NCBI RefSeq assembly: GCF_014649855.1
Contig: NZ_BMTV01000010.1
Location: forward strand, 124,001-188,000
Source: Streptomyces roseolus
GTDB taxonomy: Bacteria; Actinomycetota; Actinomycetes; Streptomycetales; Streptomycetaceae
Length of the DNA: 64,000 bases
Reading direction: 5' to 3'
A model generated the notes under the pieces. It worked only from the letters and a program-made list of their open reading frames with translations. It did no database searches and was not told the DNA's origin. The position numbers and the translations under genes were made by a program. Shown here piece by piece: positions 8,105-15,765 of the stretch; within the stretch, counting starts at the first letter, position 1, and every line of letters starts with the position of its first letter.

Positions 8105-8575
8105 TCACCACCTGTCCACGAAGGGGTCGGCAAGCTCCCCGTTCAATGCCGCCGACAGCGGGCGGTTGATCCGGGGCAACAGGTACACGTCGCCCAGACG
8201 TTCCAGCGGAACCCACTCGAAGCCCACCTGGATGGGGTCCGGCGGTTCCGGCATGCGCGGCTCTGCGTCGTCCACCTGCTCCGCGAGGAAGTTGAACTGA
8301 ACCTTCTGTACGTCTCCGAACTCGCCCTGCCACGACTCGGGGACGTACTCGACGACGCACAACAGACGCCGCGCCACGACCTGCAGGCCGGTCTCCTGCG
8401 CGACCTTGCGGTTCACGGCCTGGCGCAGGTCCTCGCCGACCTGGGCCTTGCCGCCGGGAAGGTTGTAGTGGAACCCGGCCTCGTCGTCGTACGACAGCAG
8501 TAGGACGGCGCCGTCGCGCACGACCGCCGCCTTCACGGAGACACTGATCCGAGGCAGCTCGGGTGTCAGACGCAC
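8105..8575 (-). CDS. Nudix-fold protein with a degenerate catalytic box
   Basis: The GTG start follows GGAGG and overlaps the end of the PEP-mutase-like gene by 11 bases; 156 residues. The Nudix box begins correctly (LPGGKAQVGED), but the REUXEEXGU part reads RKVAQETGL at about 56-64. Two of the expected acidic residues are replaced by K and Q. The fold assignment is good. Hydrolase activity on nucleoside diphosphate-linked compounds is less sure because of the missing acids; E48 and E61 remain. It could act on a nucleotide-activated intermediate or as a binding domain. Confidence 0.75.
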   Translation of the reverse strand: MRLTPELPRISVSVKAAVVRDGAVLLLSYDDEAGFHYNLPGGKAQVGEDLRQAVNRKVAQETGLQVVARRLLCVVEYVPESWQGEFGDVQKVQFNFLAEQVDDAEPRMPEPPDPIQVGFEWVPLERLGDVYLLPRINRPLSAALNGELADPFVDRW

Positions 8576-9435
8576 GACAGCGCCTCCGGCTCGCCGACGC
8601 GCATCAGGTCGCCGACCTCCGCCAGAGACCCCGCGACGGTGGAGCGGAAACTCCCTCCGCGTCGGAACTGACGGGCGGCGGCGCGCATACCCGCGAGGGC
8701 GGCACGGCTGAGCTGGTTCGCGTAGATGCAGAGGTGGAAGCCGGCCTCGCCGAGTTCGGCGGCGCTCAGGTCGGGGAACGCCGTGGGCACGCTGACCAGC
8801 GGCACGCCGTGACTCCACGCCCGCCCGATGGCCCGTGCCTGATCACCGGTCGCGTCCTTGGAGTGGATGAGTACCGCATCCGCTCCGGCCTCGGCGTACG
8901 CCTCGGCACGGGCGATCGCCGTGGCCATGTCCTCGCCGGCGATCAGGGCCTCGGTGCGGGCCACGACCACGAGGCCGTCACCGGCGATCTTCCGTATGCG
9001 CCCCACCTGCTCGCACAGCAGGTCCCGGTCGGCGAGGCTCTGGGCCCGGTGGGCGGCGAAGCTGTTGCACTTCGGGTACGCGCTGTCCTCGACACACACC
9101 GCCGCGGCTCCGGCGCGCATCAGGTCGTACGCGAACCGCTCCGCCGTGCGCCCCGAGCCGCCCGCGTTGTCGATGTCCACGACGACGGGCAGTTCGGTGA
9201 CACGGCCGAGCGAGGCGACCACGTCGGACAGGTCCCGGGGGCCTAGGACGTTGGCGTCCGGCAGCCCGGAGGCCGCGGACACCTCCAGACCGCTCACCCA
9301 CAGGGCGTCGAAGCCCGCTTCCGCCGCGACGTGCGCGGCGAGCGCGTTCACTGCACCGATCGCCAGGAGCGGGTGCTTCCGCTCGCTGTCGGCGAGGGCC
9401 CTGCGCAGATGCATCGCCTTCGTGCCGTCAGCCAT
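8566..9435 (-). CDS. Phosphoenolpyruvate phosphomutase/isocitrate lyase superfamily enzyme, PepM-like
   Basis: This 289-residue protein has WVSGLEVSAASGLPDAN (43-62), with an Asp at 60 where PEP mutase has its catalytic Asp. It also has VVDIDNAGGSG (85-95) for Mg binding and EDSAYPKCNSF (116-126). The diagnostic PEP mutase signature is EDKxxxxxNS; here K is S but the NS is kept. That differs from the CGH ending of carboxyphosphonoenolpyruvate mutases and methylisocitrate-type lyases. It overlaps the kinase gene by 8 bases. PEP to phosphonopyruvate is the favoured reaction. Phosphonopyruvate hydrolase or a C-C lyase is possible. Confidence 0.75.
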   Translation of the reverse strand: MADGTKAMHLRRALADSERKHPLLAIGAVNALAAHVAAEAGFDALWVSGLEVSAASGLPDANVLGPRDLSDVVASLGRVTELPVVVDIDNAGGSGRTAERFAYDLMRAGAAAVCVEDSAYPKCNSFAAHRAQSLADRDLLCEQVGRIRKIAGDGLVVVARTEALIAGEDMATAIARAEAYAEAGADAVLIHSKDATGDQARAIGRAWSHGVPLVSVPTAFPDLSAAELGEAGFHLCIYANQLSRAALAGMRAAARQFRRGGSFRSTVAGSLAEVGDLMRVGEPEALSCV

Positions 9436-10114
9436 GGTTCTCTCCTCCTTCCGTGCGGGCGGCGACCGGCGGCACCAGCTGCCGTTCACGCAGTACGTCC
9501 CAGGCGGCGAGCAGCACCTCGGACCTGGGCCGGCGGGCGTCCAGGCGGACCACGTCGCCGAGGAGCGGGAACTCGTCGGGCTTCGTGACCACGGCCTCGT
9601 AGGTCTCGCGGACCCGGCTCTGGACGTCGTGCACGTCCCAGTCGGCCCGGACGGCGTCACCCTGCCGGGCCTGCGCCCGGCTCATCGAGGCGTCGGTCTC
9701 CAGGTCCAGTACGAACGTGAGATCGGGGGCCGCGGTGAGCTGCGCGGCCAGCGCCTCGTACGTCTCCGACACCCTCATGTCGTGCTTCACGGCGAAGAAG
9801 GCCAGCTCGCTGAGGAGCCAGCGATCCGCGATCACGGGCCGTGCCGGCCGCTGGGGGAGCACGAGGCGATCCAGCGTGGCCCGCTTGTCCGCCGCGATCG
9901 CGGACAGGTAGGCGTCACGGTTCCCGGCGTTCGGCTGGTACTTGCCGGTGACGATTGCGGTGGCCTGGTTGGCGGCGAGGAAGTTGGTGGTGAGCATGCA
10001 CAGCGGGGTGACGCCGTAGAGCCCCTCCCAGAGCCGGAACAGACCCTTGCGCAGCGTCGTCTTGCCGGTGCCGTCGAGCCCCTCGATGACGATGAACGGA
10101 TAGCGGTGGTTCAT
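9428..10114 (-). CDS. P-loop kinase resembling thymidylate kinase
   Basis: The ATG overlaps the upstream stop (ATGA); 228 residues. The P-loop GLDGTGKTT is at 12-20, preceded by FIVIEG, exactly as in dTMP kinases. A DRW motif (PVIADRWLLSELAF) corresponds to the family DRY/DRS motif. The middle diverges from housekeeping Tmk, and the gene sits inside a biosynthetic operon. It is therefore probably a pathway kinase, possibly phosphorylating a phosphonate, a hydroxyacid or a nucleotide intermediate. The substrate cannot be read from the sequence. Confidence 0.7.
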   Translation of the reverse strand: MNHRYPFIVIEGLDGTGKTTLRKGLFRLWEGLYGVTPLCMLTTNFLAANQATAIVTGKYQPNAGNRDAYLSAIAADKRATLDRLVLPQRPARPVIADRWLLSELAFFAVKHDMRVSETYEALAAQLTAAPDLTFVLDLETDASMSRAQARQGDAVRADWDVHDVQSRVRETYEAVVTKPDEFPLLGDVVRLDARRPRSEVLLAAWDVLRERQLVPPVAARTEGGENHG

Positions 10115-10872
10115 TCGACCTGCCCCGCTCCCGTGCCGCCGGCGTACTTGGTGAAGCGACCACGCCAGCGGGCCGTGGTGGACACCAGGTCCACCAGCCG
10201 CAGCTCCGCCAACTCGTCGATGAGGCGGGGCAGCTCGGGCTCGACGCAGATTCCGGCCTCGATGGCCCGGCAATACGCGGCGCGGACGTCCGGGTCGTCG
10301 TCGGAGTTACGCAGCGCCTCCTCCAGCACCCGCGTGGCCATGCCGTGGGCCACGACGCTCACCGCGGTACCCAGGGCCTGTTCATGGAGCGGGCTCGGGT
10401 GCGGCTCCAGCGTGATGTGGTGCACCCCGCGGTGGCGGATGACCGTGAAGAAGCCCACCCACCACGCGGCGGCGTCGCTGACAGCGGTCACGGCGTCGGA
10501 CCAGGCCATCCCGGACTGCTCCGCGAGGATGTTCTGGGCGGCGGTGTTGGCGGCGCGGTGAAGCGCCCCGTGCTGGTTCCGCGACTCCGCTCCGTGCCGC
10601 TGGGGCAGCTCCCACCAGAAGCCGAGCCCGGCGGCCTCCAGCAGCGCCATCGCGGACCCTTCGGTTGCCGGCAGCGGAGACGGGCGCTGGGCCGGCACGG
10701 AGACATCGGCGCCCGGCACGTCCGGCAGCACCTTTCCCTCGGCGACGGCAGCCCGCCATTCGTCGAGGTGGAGATGGAGCCGCTGGGTCAGCAGCCCGTC
10801 CGCCAGCGTCTGCCAGGCATGGGCCAGAGGCGGCGAACCGGGTGGCCGGGGCGGCAGGGTCCAGGAGGTCAC
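10111..10872 (-). CDS. Unknown protein, first gene of the biosynthetic operon
   Basis: I do not recognise the family. The GTG at 10872 has AGGAT about 8 bases upstream. The frame could extend to an ATG at 10962, but that codon lies inside the inverted-repeat operator and the extra part has poor coding character. The 253-residue protein has a Trp-rich middle (LGFWWELPQ, AAWWVGFFTVIRHRG), many small helices and an acidic C-terminus. It ends with an ATGA overlap into the kinase gene, so it belongs to the pathway. Confidence 0.65.
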   Translation of the reverse strand: MTSWTLPPRPPGSPPLAHAWQTLADGLLTQRLHLHLDEWRAAVAEGKVLPDVPGADVSVPAQRPSPLPATEGSAMALLEAAGLGFWWELPQRHGAESRNQHGALHRAANTAAQNILAEQSGMAWSDAVTAVSDAAAWWVGFFTVIRHRGVHHITLEPHPSPLHEQALGTAVSVVAHGMATRVLEEALRNSDDDPDVRAAYCRAIEAGICVEPELPRLIDELAELRLVDLVSTTARWRGRFTKYAGGTGAGQVE

Positions 10873-10956
10873 AGGTCGGATCCTCACGTCCGGGGAGTCG
10901 CGGCACGCGGCTCCGGTCGGTGGTGCTCCACCACGATGGCCGCCACGAAGGCCCAC

Positions 10957-10976
10957 GCTCATGAGTGTTTATGAGC
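10957..10976. promoter_or_regulatory. 20-bp inverted-repeat operator, copy 1 (divergent promoter)
   Basis: GCTCAT, 8 bp, ATGAGC. It lies between the leftward biosynthetic operon and the rightward XRE regulator gene. The spacer GAGTGTTT matches the spacer of copy 2 (14846-14865, read on the minus strand: GGGCGTTT) at six of eight positions. It is probably bound by the XRE regulator encoded 53 bp away. Confidence 0.6.
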
Positions 10977-11028
10977 GCCACCAGCGGAACGTGTCCGGGT
11001 GGTCGCAGAGCGAGGGAGAATGCCGACC

Positions 11029-12591
11029 ATGGTCGACAGCGGACAGCGGCGGTGTACGCGTTGCGGTGCCCTTCTCAGTCGCTTCAACGCCGGTACACGA
11101 TGCGCCTCGTGCCAGGACGGGTCGGCCGCCCGACGGGCCGACCCGGCCTTCTGGCGTGATCCGACGGTCCGGCGAGCCGTGGCCGCATGGGAACTCGGCA
11201 CCGTCGTCAAGCTGTTCAGGAAGCACACGGGCCTCTCCCAGGCCGGCGTGGCGCGGATGGTCAGCATCGACCAGGCCGAAGTCAGCAGACTCGAGCGTGG
11301 GCTCAAACAGATCCGCGACCGACGGCAGTTCGTTCAATGGACCGATGCATTGGGAGTTCCGGAGGAACTGCTCGGGCTCCTCCCCACAGCCGATCCGCAC
11401 ACCCCAGATGCCACGAGCCGGCCAGGAACGGCGGACACCGGAGCCCGTGGGTACGTGGCGCTGCCCGAAGGCCCAGGCCAGCTTCTGTTACCCGCTGGCC
11501 GGTCCGTCTCGACGACGGCGCTGCCAGTGCTGACCCTTCCCGCGGCCTCCTTCATCGGGGACAGCCTGCGACTCGACTCCCGCCCGGAACTGAACGCCTG
11601 GCGCACCATGCCGATGCGCGCGCTCGTCGTCGCGAACCGCACGGTGGACGGGGCGGTCCGGCAGTTCGTTACCGACGCCAGGCCGAGCGGCGTACGCGGC
11701 ATCGCCTCCGATCCGGTCGACGTCCCGGCCGCGTACGAACTGGACGACCTGACTTACGGCATCCTGTGGGCCATGTCGGGATTCGAGGCGGCCCTGCTCG
11801 GCGACGACCAGGCCCTGCACACCTCGCTGGCTTCGCTCACCGCTTCCCCAGGCTCGCCGCTCGCCTCCGACCACGGCCTGACCGAAGTGTCCACGATGCT
11901 GATCGGCTCGGAGACCGCAGCCCGGTACATCCTGGGTCACCGTGACCACCTGGGCGACGCGCCCGTCTTCTGGACCAGGGAACAGCGCGGCGAGGAGGCC
12001 GCCACCTGGCTGTTCTTCCGGCACAAGTACCGCTACCTCGAACGAATGGCGCCCCGGCGTCCAGGCGGTACCAGCGGCCGGGGGTTCTGCGTCCCCGAGA
12101 CGGCGGTCGCCTCCTCGCCGGCGTACGAGCGCGTCCTGATGTTCCTTGCCATCGCGCTCATGGAGTCCTTCGGTATCCGTACCTGGGTGACGGACGACGG
12201 AGGCTTCGCACACACCGACGGTTTCGTCCTCTCTCACGGGCGCCGAGCTGTCATCGCCTCATGGGTACGGACCGAGGGGGCGTCCCACCTCGCGGTCACC
12301 GCGCGGCCGGGGGCTTTGCGGACGTTCGCCGACGTGACCGGCCACGTCAGCCACCACTCGGCCACGGCGGCCGAGCAGGCCGGACAGCGCCTCGCGGCAA
12401 CGGCGGAGTACCTCGGTCTCGACGCCTCCTGGCTCGGACGCCGGTGCGCGCAGTTGTCGGCCGCCAGCACGGAGCGGCTGGCCCGGCCGCGCAGCCGGCT
12501 GCTGGGCCTCGAAGGGCTGGAGGCTGCCTGCCGGTTCGTGGCTGAACAGCTGGTGATCATTCCGCGTACCCGTACGGCGCCGACCCGATAG
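11029..12591 (+). CDS. XRE-family pathway regulator with N-terminal zinc ribbon; contains a TTA codon
   Basis: Start chosen at ATG 11029, ten bases after AGGGAG; ATG 11020 and GTG 10999 are in frame but poorly spaced. The 520-residue protein has four cysteines near the N-terminus (C9, C12, C25, C28), suggesting a zinc ribbon. A Cro/C1-type HTH follows at about 55-100 (LFRKHTGLSQAGVARMVSIDQAEVSRLE, split here for position only). The rest is a long sensor-like region I cannot name. A rare TTA leucine codon at 11488-11490 makes it a candidate for bldA control. It is divergent from the biosynthetic operon across operator copy 1. Confidence 0.8.
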   Translation: MVDSGQRRCTRCGALLSRFNAGTRCASCQDGSAARRADPAFWRDPTVRRAVAAWELGTVVKLFRKHTGLSQAGVARMVSIDQAEVSRLERGLKQIRDRRQFVQWTDALGVPEELLGLLPTADPHTPDATSRPGTADTGARGYVALPEGPGQLLLPAGRSVSTTALPVLTLPAASFIGDSLRLDSRPELNAWRTMPMRALVVANRTVDGAVRQFVTDARPSGVRGIASDPVDVPAAYELDDLTYGILWAMSGFEAALLGDDQALHTSLASLTASPGSPLASDHGLTEVSTMLIGSETAARYILGHRDHLGDAPVFWTREQRGEEAATWLFFRHKYRYLERMAPRRPGGTSGRGFCVPETAVASSPAYERVLMFLAIALMESFGIRTWVTDDGGFAHTDGFVLSHGRRAVIASWVRTEGASHLAVTARPGALRTFADVTGHVSHHSATAAEQAGQRLAATAEYLGLDASWLGRRCAQLSAASTERLARPRSRLLGLEGLEAACRFVAEQLVIIPRTRTAPTR

Positions 12592-12650
12592 CCTGCGTGA
12601 ACCACTCGCGAGGCCGCGCTCGGCGGCGTCCGGACAGGGGAGCAGGGGAC

Positions 12651-13652
12651 ATGACGGAGTCGGTCAGGAACGTGGCGGTCTTCTCTCTCGGCGGCACGAT
12701 CGCCATGACCACCGATCCCACCACCGGAGGCGTCGTACCCGCGCTCTCCGCCCACGAACTCCTCGCCGCGGTACCCGCCCTGGCCACGAGCGGCATCGGC
12801 CTCAAGGTGCGGGACTTCCGACGCCTACCCGGAGCCTCCCTGACCTTCGAGGACCTCACCGCACTGTCGGCCGCGATCACGGCGGAGCTGGAGACCGGAG
12901 ACGTCCACGGCGTCGTCATCACCCAGGGCACCGACACCATCGAGGAGACAGTCTTCCTCCTCGACCTCTACCACGGCCACGAGCAGCCGGTCGTCGTCAC
13001 CGGCGCGATGCGCAACCCCACCCTCCCCGGCGCCGACGGCCCGGCCAACCTCTATGCCGCTGTTCTGGCAGCCGCCGCCCCTGGACTCAGGGGCGCCGGC
13101 TGCCTCGTCGTCCTCGGCGACGAGATCCACTCGGCCCGGACCGTCCGCAAGTCCCACACCACCAGCCCAGCCGCCTTCACCTCCCCGTCGTGCGGACCGA
13201 TCGCGCGGGTCGCGGAGAACCGGGTGCGGATGGCGGGCGGCCTACCGCCCCGCGGACCGCTGGTCGGCGCCCCCGACCGGGAGGCGCGTGTCGGGCTCTA
13301 CGTCGTCACCCTTGGCGACGACGGTGCACTGCTCGACCTGTGGGACGGCAACTGCGACGGGCTCGTGGTCGCGGCCTTCGGCGTGGGCCACGTCCCGGAG
13401 CGTCTTGTGGAAGGGCTCACCAAGCTCGCGTCCCGCGTCCCCGTGGTCCTCGCCTCCCGTATCGGCAACGGCCCCGTCCTGTCCGACACGTACGGCTTCC
13501 CCGGCTCCGAGAAGGACCTCCTCGGACGAGGACTCATCGGCGCCGGCGACCTCGGCCCGTACCAGGCCCGGCTCCTGCTCCAGGCCCTGCTCGCCCAGGG
13601 CGCCGACGGGGCGGCGGTCCGAGAGACCTTCACTACCGCCTTCGCCCGCTGA
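12651..13652 (+). CDS. Asparaginase family protein (type II-like)
   Basis: The ATG follows AGCAGGGG; 333 residues. Both asparaginase signatures are present: FSLGGTIAMT with the nucleophilic Thr at 16, and ITQGTDTIEET at 91-101 with T95 and D96. A lysine (TVRKSH) sits near the expected third catalytic position. The enzyme hydrolyses asparagine or a related amide to the acid and ammonia. No signal peptide is seen, so it is cytoplasmic. It lies 59 bp after the regulator and 27 bp before the PPC gene, which suggests a short operon. It may act on a pathway amide rather than in general nitrogen supply. Confidence 0.85.
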   Translation: MTESVRNVAVFSLGGTIAMTTDPTTGGVVPALSAHELLAAVPALATSGIGLKVRDFRRLPGASLTFEDLTALSAAITAELETGDVHGVVITQGTDTIEETVFLLDLYHGHEQPVVVTGAMRNPTLPGADGPANLYAAVLAAAAPGLRGAGCLVVLGDEIHSARTVRKSHTTSPAAFTSPSCGPIARVAENRVRMAGGLPPRGPLVGAPDREARVGLYVVTLGDDGALLDLWDGNCDGLVVAAFGVGHVPERLVEGLTKLASRVPVVLASRIGNGPVLSDTYGFPGSEKDLLGRGLIGAGDLGPYQARLLLQALLAQGADGAAVRETFTTAFAR

Positions 13653-13679
13653 CCCCACCTCTTCAGGAGACACCCACAC

Positions 13680-14138
13680 ATGCGTGCTCACGAGCTGACC
13701 GTAGGCCGTACCTTCGGCGTCACCTTCGACCACGGGGAGGACTTCTTCGAGGCGCTGTCCACCTTCTGCCAGGACAACGGCGTACGGCAGGGCTACATCC
13801 CCTCGTTCATCGGCGCCTTCGCGGAGGCCGAGATCGTAGGCGCCTGCGAAAAACTCGCCGACCCGGACGCACCGGTCTGGGCCAAGACGTACGTCACCAA
13901 CGTCGAGGCGTTCGGCGCCGGCACGCTCGCCCACGACCCGGTCACCGGCGGGATACTCCCGCACATCCACGTCTCCGCCGGCCTGAAGGCCCAGTCGGCC
14001 GACGGCAGGACGAGCCACCTCCTCAGCGCCAAGGTCCAGTTCCTCAGCGAACTGATGGTCGTGGAGGTCACGTCGCCCACAATGACCCGGCCCCGGAATC
14101 CCGACCTCTACGACGTCCCGCTGCTCACGTTCGGCTGA
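13680..14138 (+). CDS. PPC (DUF296) domain protein
   Basis: A single-domain 152-residue protein with the PPC pattern: an N-terminal GEDFFEALSTFCQDNGVRQGYIPSFIGAF segment (about 20-48, quoted in part), a central GGILPHIHVSAG histidine motif at about 93-104, and a strand rich in hydrophobics at the end. The family forms trimers. Plant relatives bind AT-rich DNA, and bacterial ones are often enzyme-like with unknown substrate. The HIH motif is kept. The 3' end overlaps the convergent nucleotidyltransferase gene by 14 bases. Confidence 0.8.
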   Translation: MRAHELTVGRTFGVTFDHGEDFFEALSTFCQDNGVRQGYIPSFIGAFAEAEIVGACEKLADPDAPVWAKTYVTNVEAFGAGTLAHDPVTGGILPHIHVSAGLKAQSADGRTSHLLSAKVQFLSELMVVEVTSPTMTRPRNPDLYDVPLLTFG

Positions 14139-14838
14139 CTGGCAGGAGCCGGCGGAGCCAGTGGTGGCCAGGCGTGATCACCCTGATCGCGTCCGCCAGC
14201 CAGGCGCGTGCCGGAGCATCGAGCAGCGGCAGCACTGCGGCGAAGTCGGTCTCGTCCTTGTCCCGGGTCGCCTTCGCCTTGTAGAAGAGCTGCACCTCGG
14301 GCGCGAGAAACGGGATGCCCGTCTCGGTCGTGCGTCCGAGCCGGTCGATCGGGAGACGGATCTCCGGGTCACGCCGCGAGACCCACTGGGTGCCCTCGGC
14401 CTCGTCCAGCATGAGCTGCACCGACCAGGGCGCCTTGGGCGTGCGGCGGCACCAGATGTCGTGGAGCGGCGGCCGAAGGACCTCGCCAGGACGCCACGGT
14501 CGAAGCTCCCCCTGGCCGGGCGGGTCCGCCACGTACAGGTCCCAGTCGGCCAGCAGGGCACGTACGAGGGCCTGGTCGCGCCGGAGGACGAGGACATCGA
14601 GATCGCCGTGTGCGCGCAGCTCGCGGCCGACCGCGAGTTCGATCGCGTAGCCACCAGCGATCCACCACGGGAAGTCCGCCTTGGCGAACAGCGTGGCCAT
14701 ATCCTCGGGACGATTCGGCACCCAGCGTCCCAACACGTCAGCACTCACCCGCCCATACTCCCAGCGATCAGAGGGGCGGAGGCGAAGGCCGGCGGCGGGT
14801 CGGCCGTCTCGCTGGAGGGCCATGTCGCCCGTTCGCAC
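14125..14838 (-). CDS. Nucleotidyltransferase, AadB/ANT(2'')-like family
   Basis: The start is GTG 14838 or ATG 14823; the frame gives up to 237 residues. The motif WWIAGGYAIELAVGRELRAHGDLDVLV (about 58-84) matches the minimal nucleotidyltransferase core of aminoglycoside 2''-adenylyltransferase-like proteins. A late YKAKATRDKDETDF segment is also typical. Relatives adenylylate aminoglycosides or unknown small molecules. Operator copy 2 lies 8 bp upstream, so it appears co-regulated with the biosynthetic operon and may modify or protect the product. No specific resistance can be claimed. Confidence 0.75.
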   Translation of the reverse strand: MRTGDMALQRDGRPAAGLRLRPSDRWEYGRVSADVLGRWVPNRPEDMATLFAKADFPWWIAGGYAIELAVGRELRAHGDLDVLVLRRDQALVRALLADWDLYVADPPGQGELRPWRPGEVLRPPLHDIWCRRTPKAPWSVQLMLDEAEGTQWVSRRDPEIRLPIDRLGRTTETGIPFLAPEVQLFYKAKATRDKDETDFAAVLPLLDAPARAWLADAIRVITPGHHWLRRLLPVSRT

Positions 14839-14845
14839 CCCCTGC

Positions 14846-14865
14846 GCTCATAAACGCCCATGAGC
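14846..14865. promoter_or_regulatory. 20-bp inverted-repeat operator, copy 2
   Basis: GCTCATAAACGCCCATGAGC. On the minus strand it matches copy 1 (10957-10976) at 18 of 20 positions, and both half-sites are identical. It lies just upstream of the leftward nucleotidyltransferase gene. The following 213 bp to 15078 hold no gene that I can support, only a small ACCGGCC/GGCCGGT hairpin at 14907-14924. Confidence 0.6.
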
Positions 14866-15078
14866 ATCAGGAACACCAGCATCCATCGTTGAGTGCGTGA
14901 CTCGCGACCGGCCTCGTGGCCGGTGCTTGAGCCACGATCCTTCCGGGGCCGCGTTCCCGAAGCCAGGTGCTTCCTGCGGCCATATGCCTCTCAGCGGCGT
15001 ACTGGCCGTACTTCCGCGACCGCGTCGCAGCCCCCGGGAGAAGGCCATCGCTGTCACCCATAGGAGGTCCGTCGCCCG

Positions 15079-15765
15079 ATGATCAGCGCGCCATCCGCCG
15101 CTCTCGGCCTCGTGTACCGCTGGACCGACCGCACGCCCAACCCGACGGGCGAAGCCCGCGTGGTCCTGCGACGTGTCCTCAGGGACCTGGGGCTGTCCGG
15201 GGACGTCGTCAGTGACGGCGTCCTGGCCGTCTCGGAGCTCGTGGCGAACGCGCACGAGCACGCGTACGGCCCCTACGAGGTACACGTCCGCTCGGCCGCC
15301 GGGCGGTACATCTGCGAGATCCATGACGGAGACCCGGTCCTTCCCGGGGGCCTCTACCGCAGTGCCACGTCGTCGTCGGACGACGAACCGGCCGAGGAGG
15401 AGGGCGGGTTGCTCGTCGAGCGTGGCCGGGGTCTGCGCATCGTGAACGAGCTGGCCCAGGGGCAGTGGGGGTTCCACGTCACGGAACGTGGCGCCAAGGC
15501 CGCCTGGATCGTGCTGGCCCCGGCGTTGCCGGACCCGCCCGACGGGAGTGACGCGGACGGCACTCGGGCATCCCGGTCCGGGAACGAGTCGAAGCTCCGG
15601 CAGCTTGACAACACATCAGAATCCCACGATGGCAGCGGTCAGGCCCGCTTCCGGCAGGAATCGGACACAGATGCTCCACGTGCCCGGTGTGGCGGAGCTC
15701 CTCCCCTCGCCGACATGTACGGTCCATCGAACAGCCTGGTGGCCAAGGGCACAGGGGAGTCTTGA
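15079..15765 (+). CDS. RsbW-like histidine-kinase-type ATPase
   Basis: The ATG is preceded by AGGAGG at an 11-base distance; 228 residues. It has the GHKL N-box LAVSELVANAHEHAYGPYEV (about 48-67, quoted in part here) and the glycine box GRGLRIVNEL (about 117-126). Streptomyces encodes many such anti-sigma-factor-like kinases. The last 75 residues are low-complexity and unlike the family, so the true end may have been altered. Its stop overlaps the TTG start of the toxin gene. Confidence 0.7.
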   Translation: MISAPSAALGLVYRWTDRTPNPTGEARVVLRRVLRDLGLSGDVVSDGVLAVSELVANAHEHAYGPYEVHVRSAAGRYICEIHDGDPVLPGGLYRSATSSSDDEPAEEEGGLLVERGRGLRIVNELAQGQWGFHVTERGAKAAWIVLAPALPDPPDGSDADGTRASRSGNESKLRQLDNTSESHDGSGQARFRQESDTDAPRARCGGAPPLADMYGPSNSLVAKGTGES

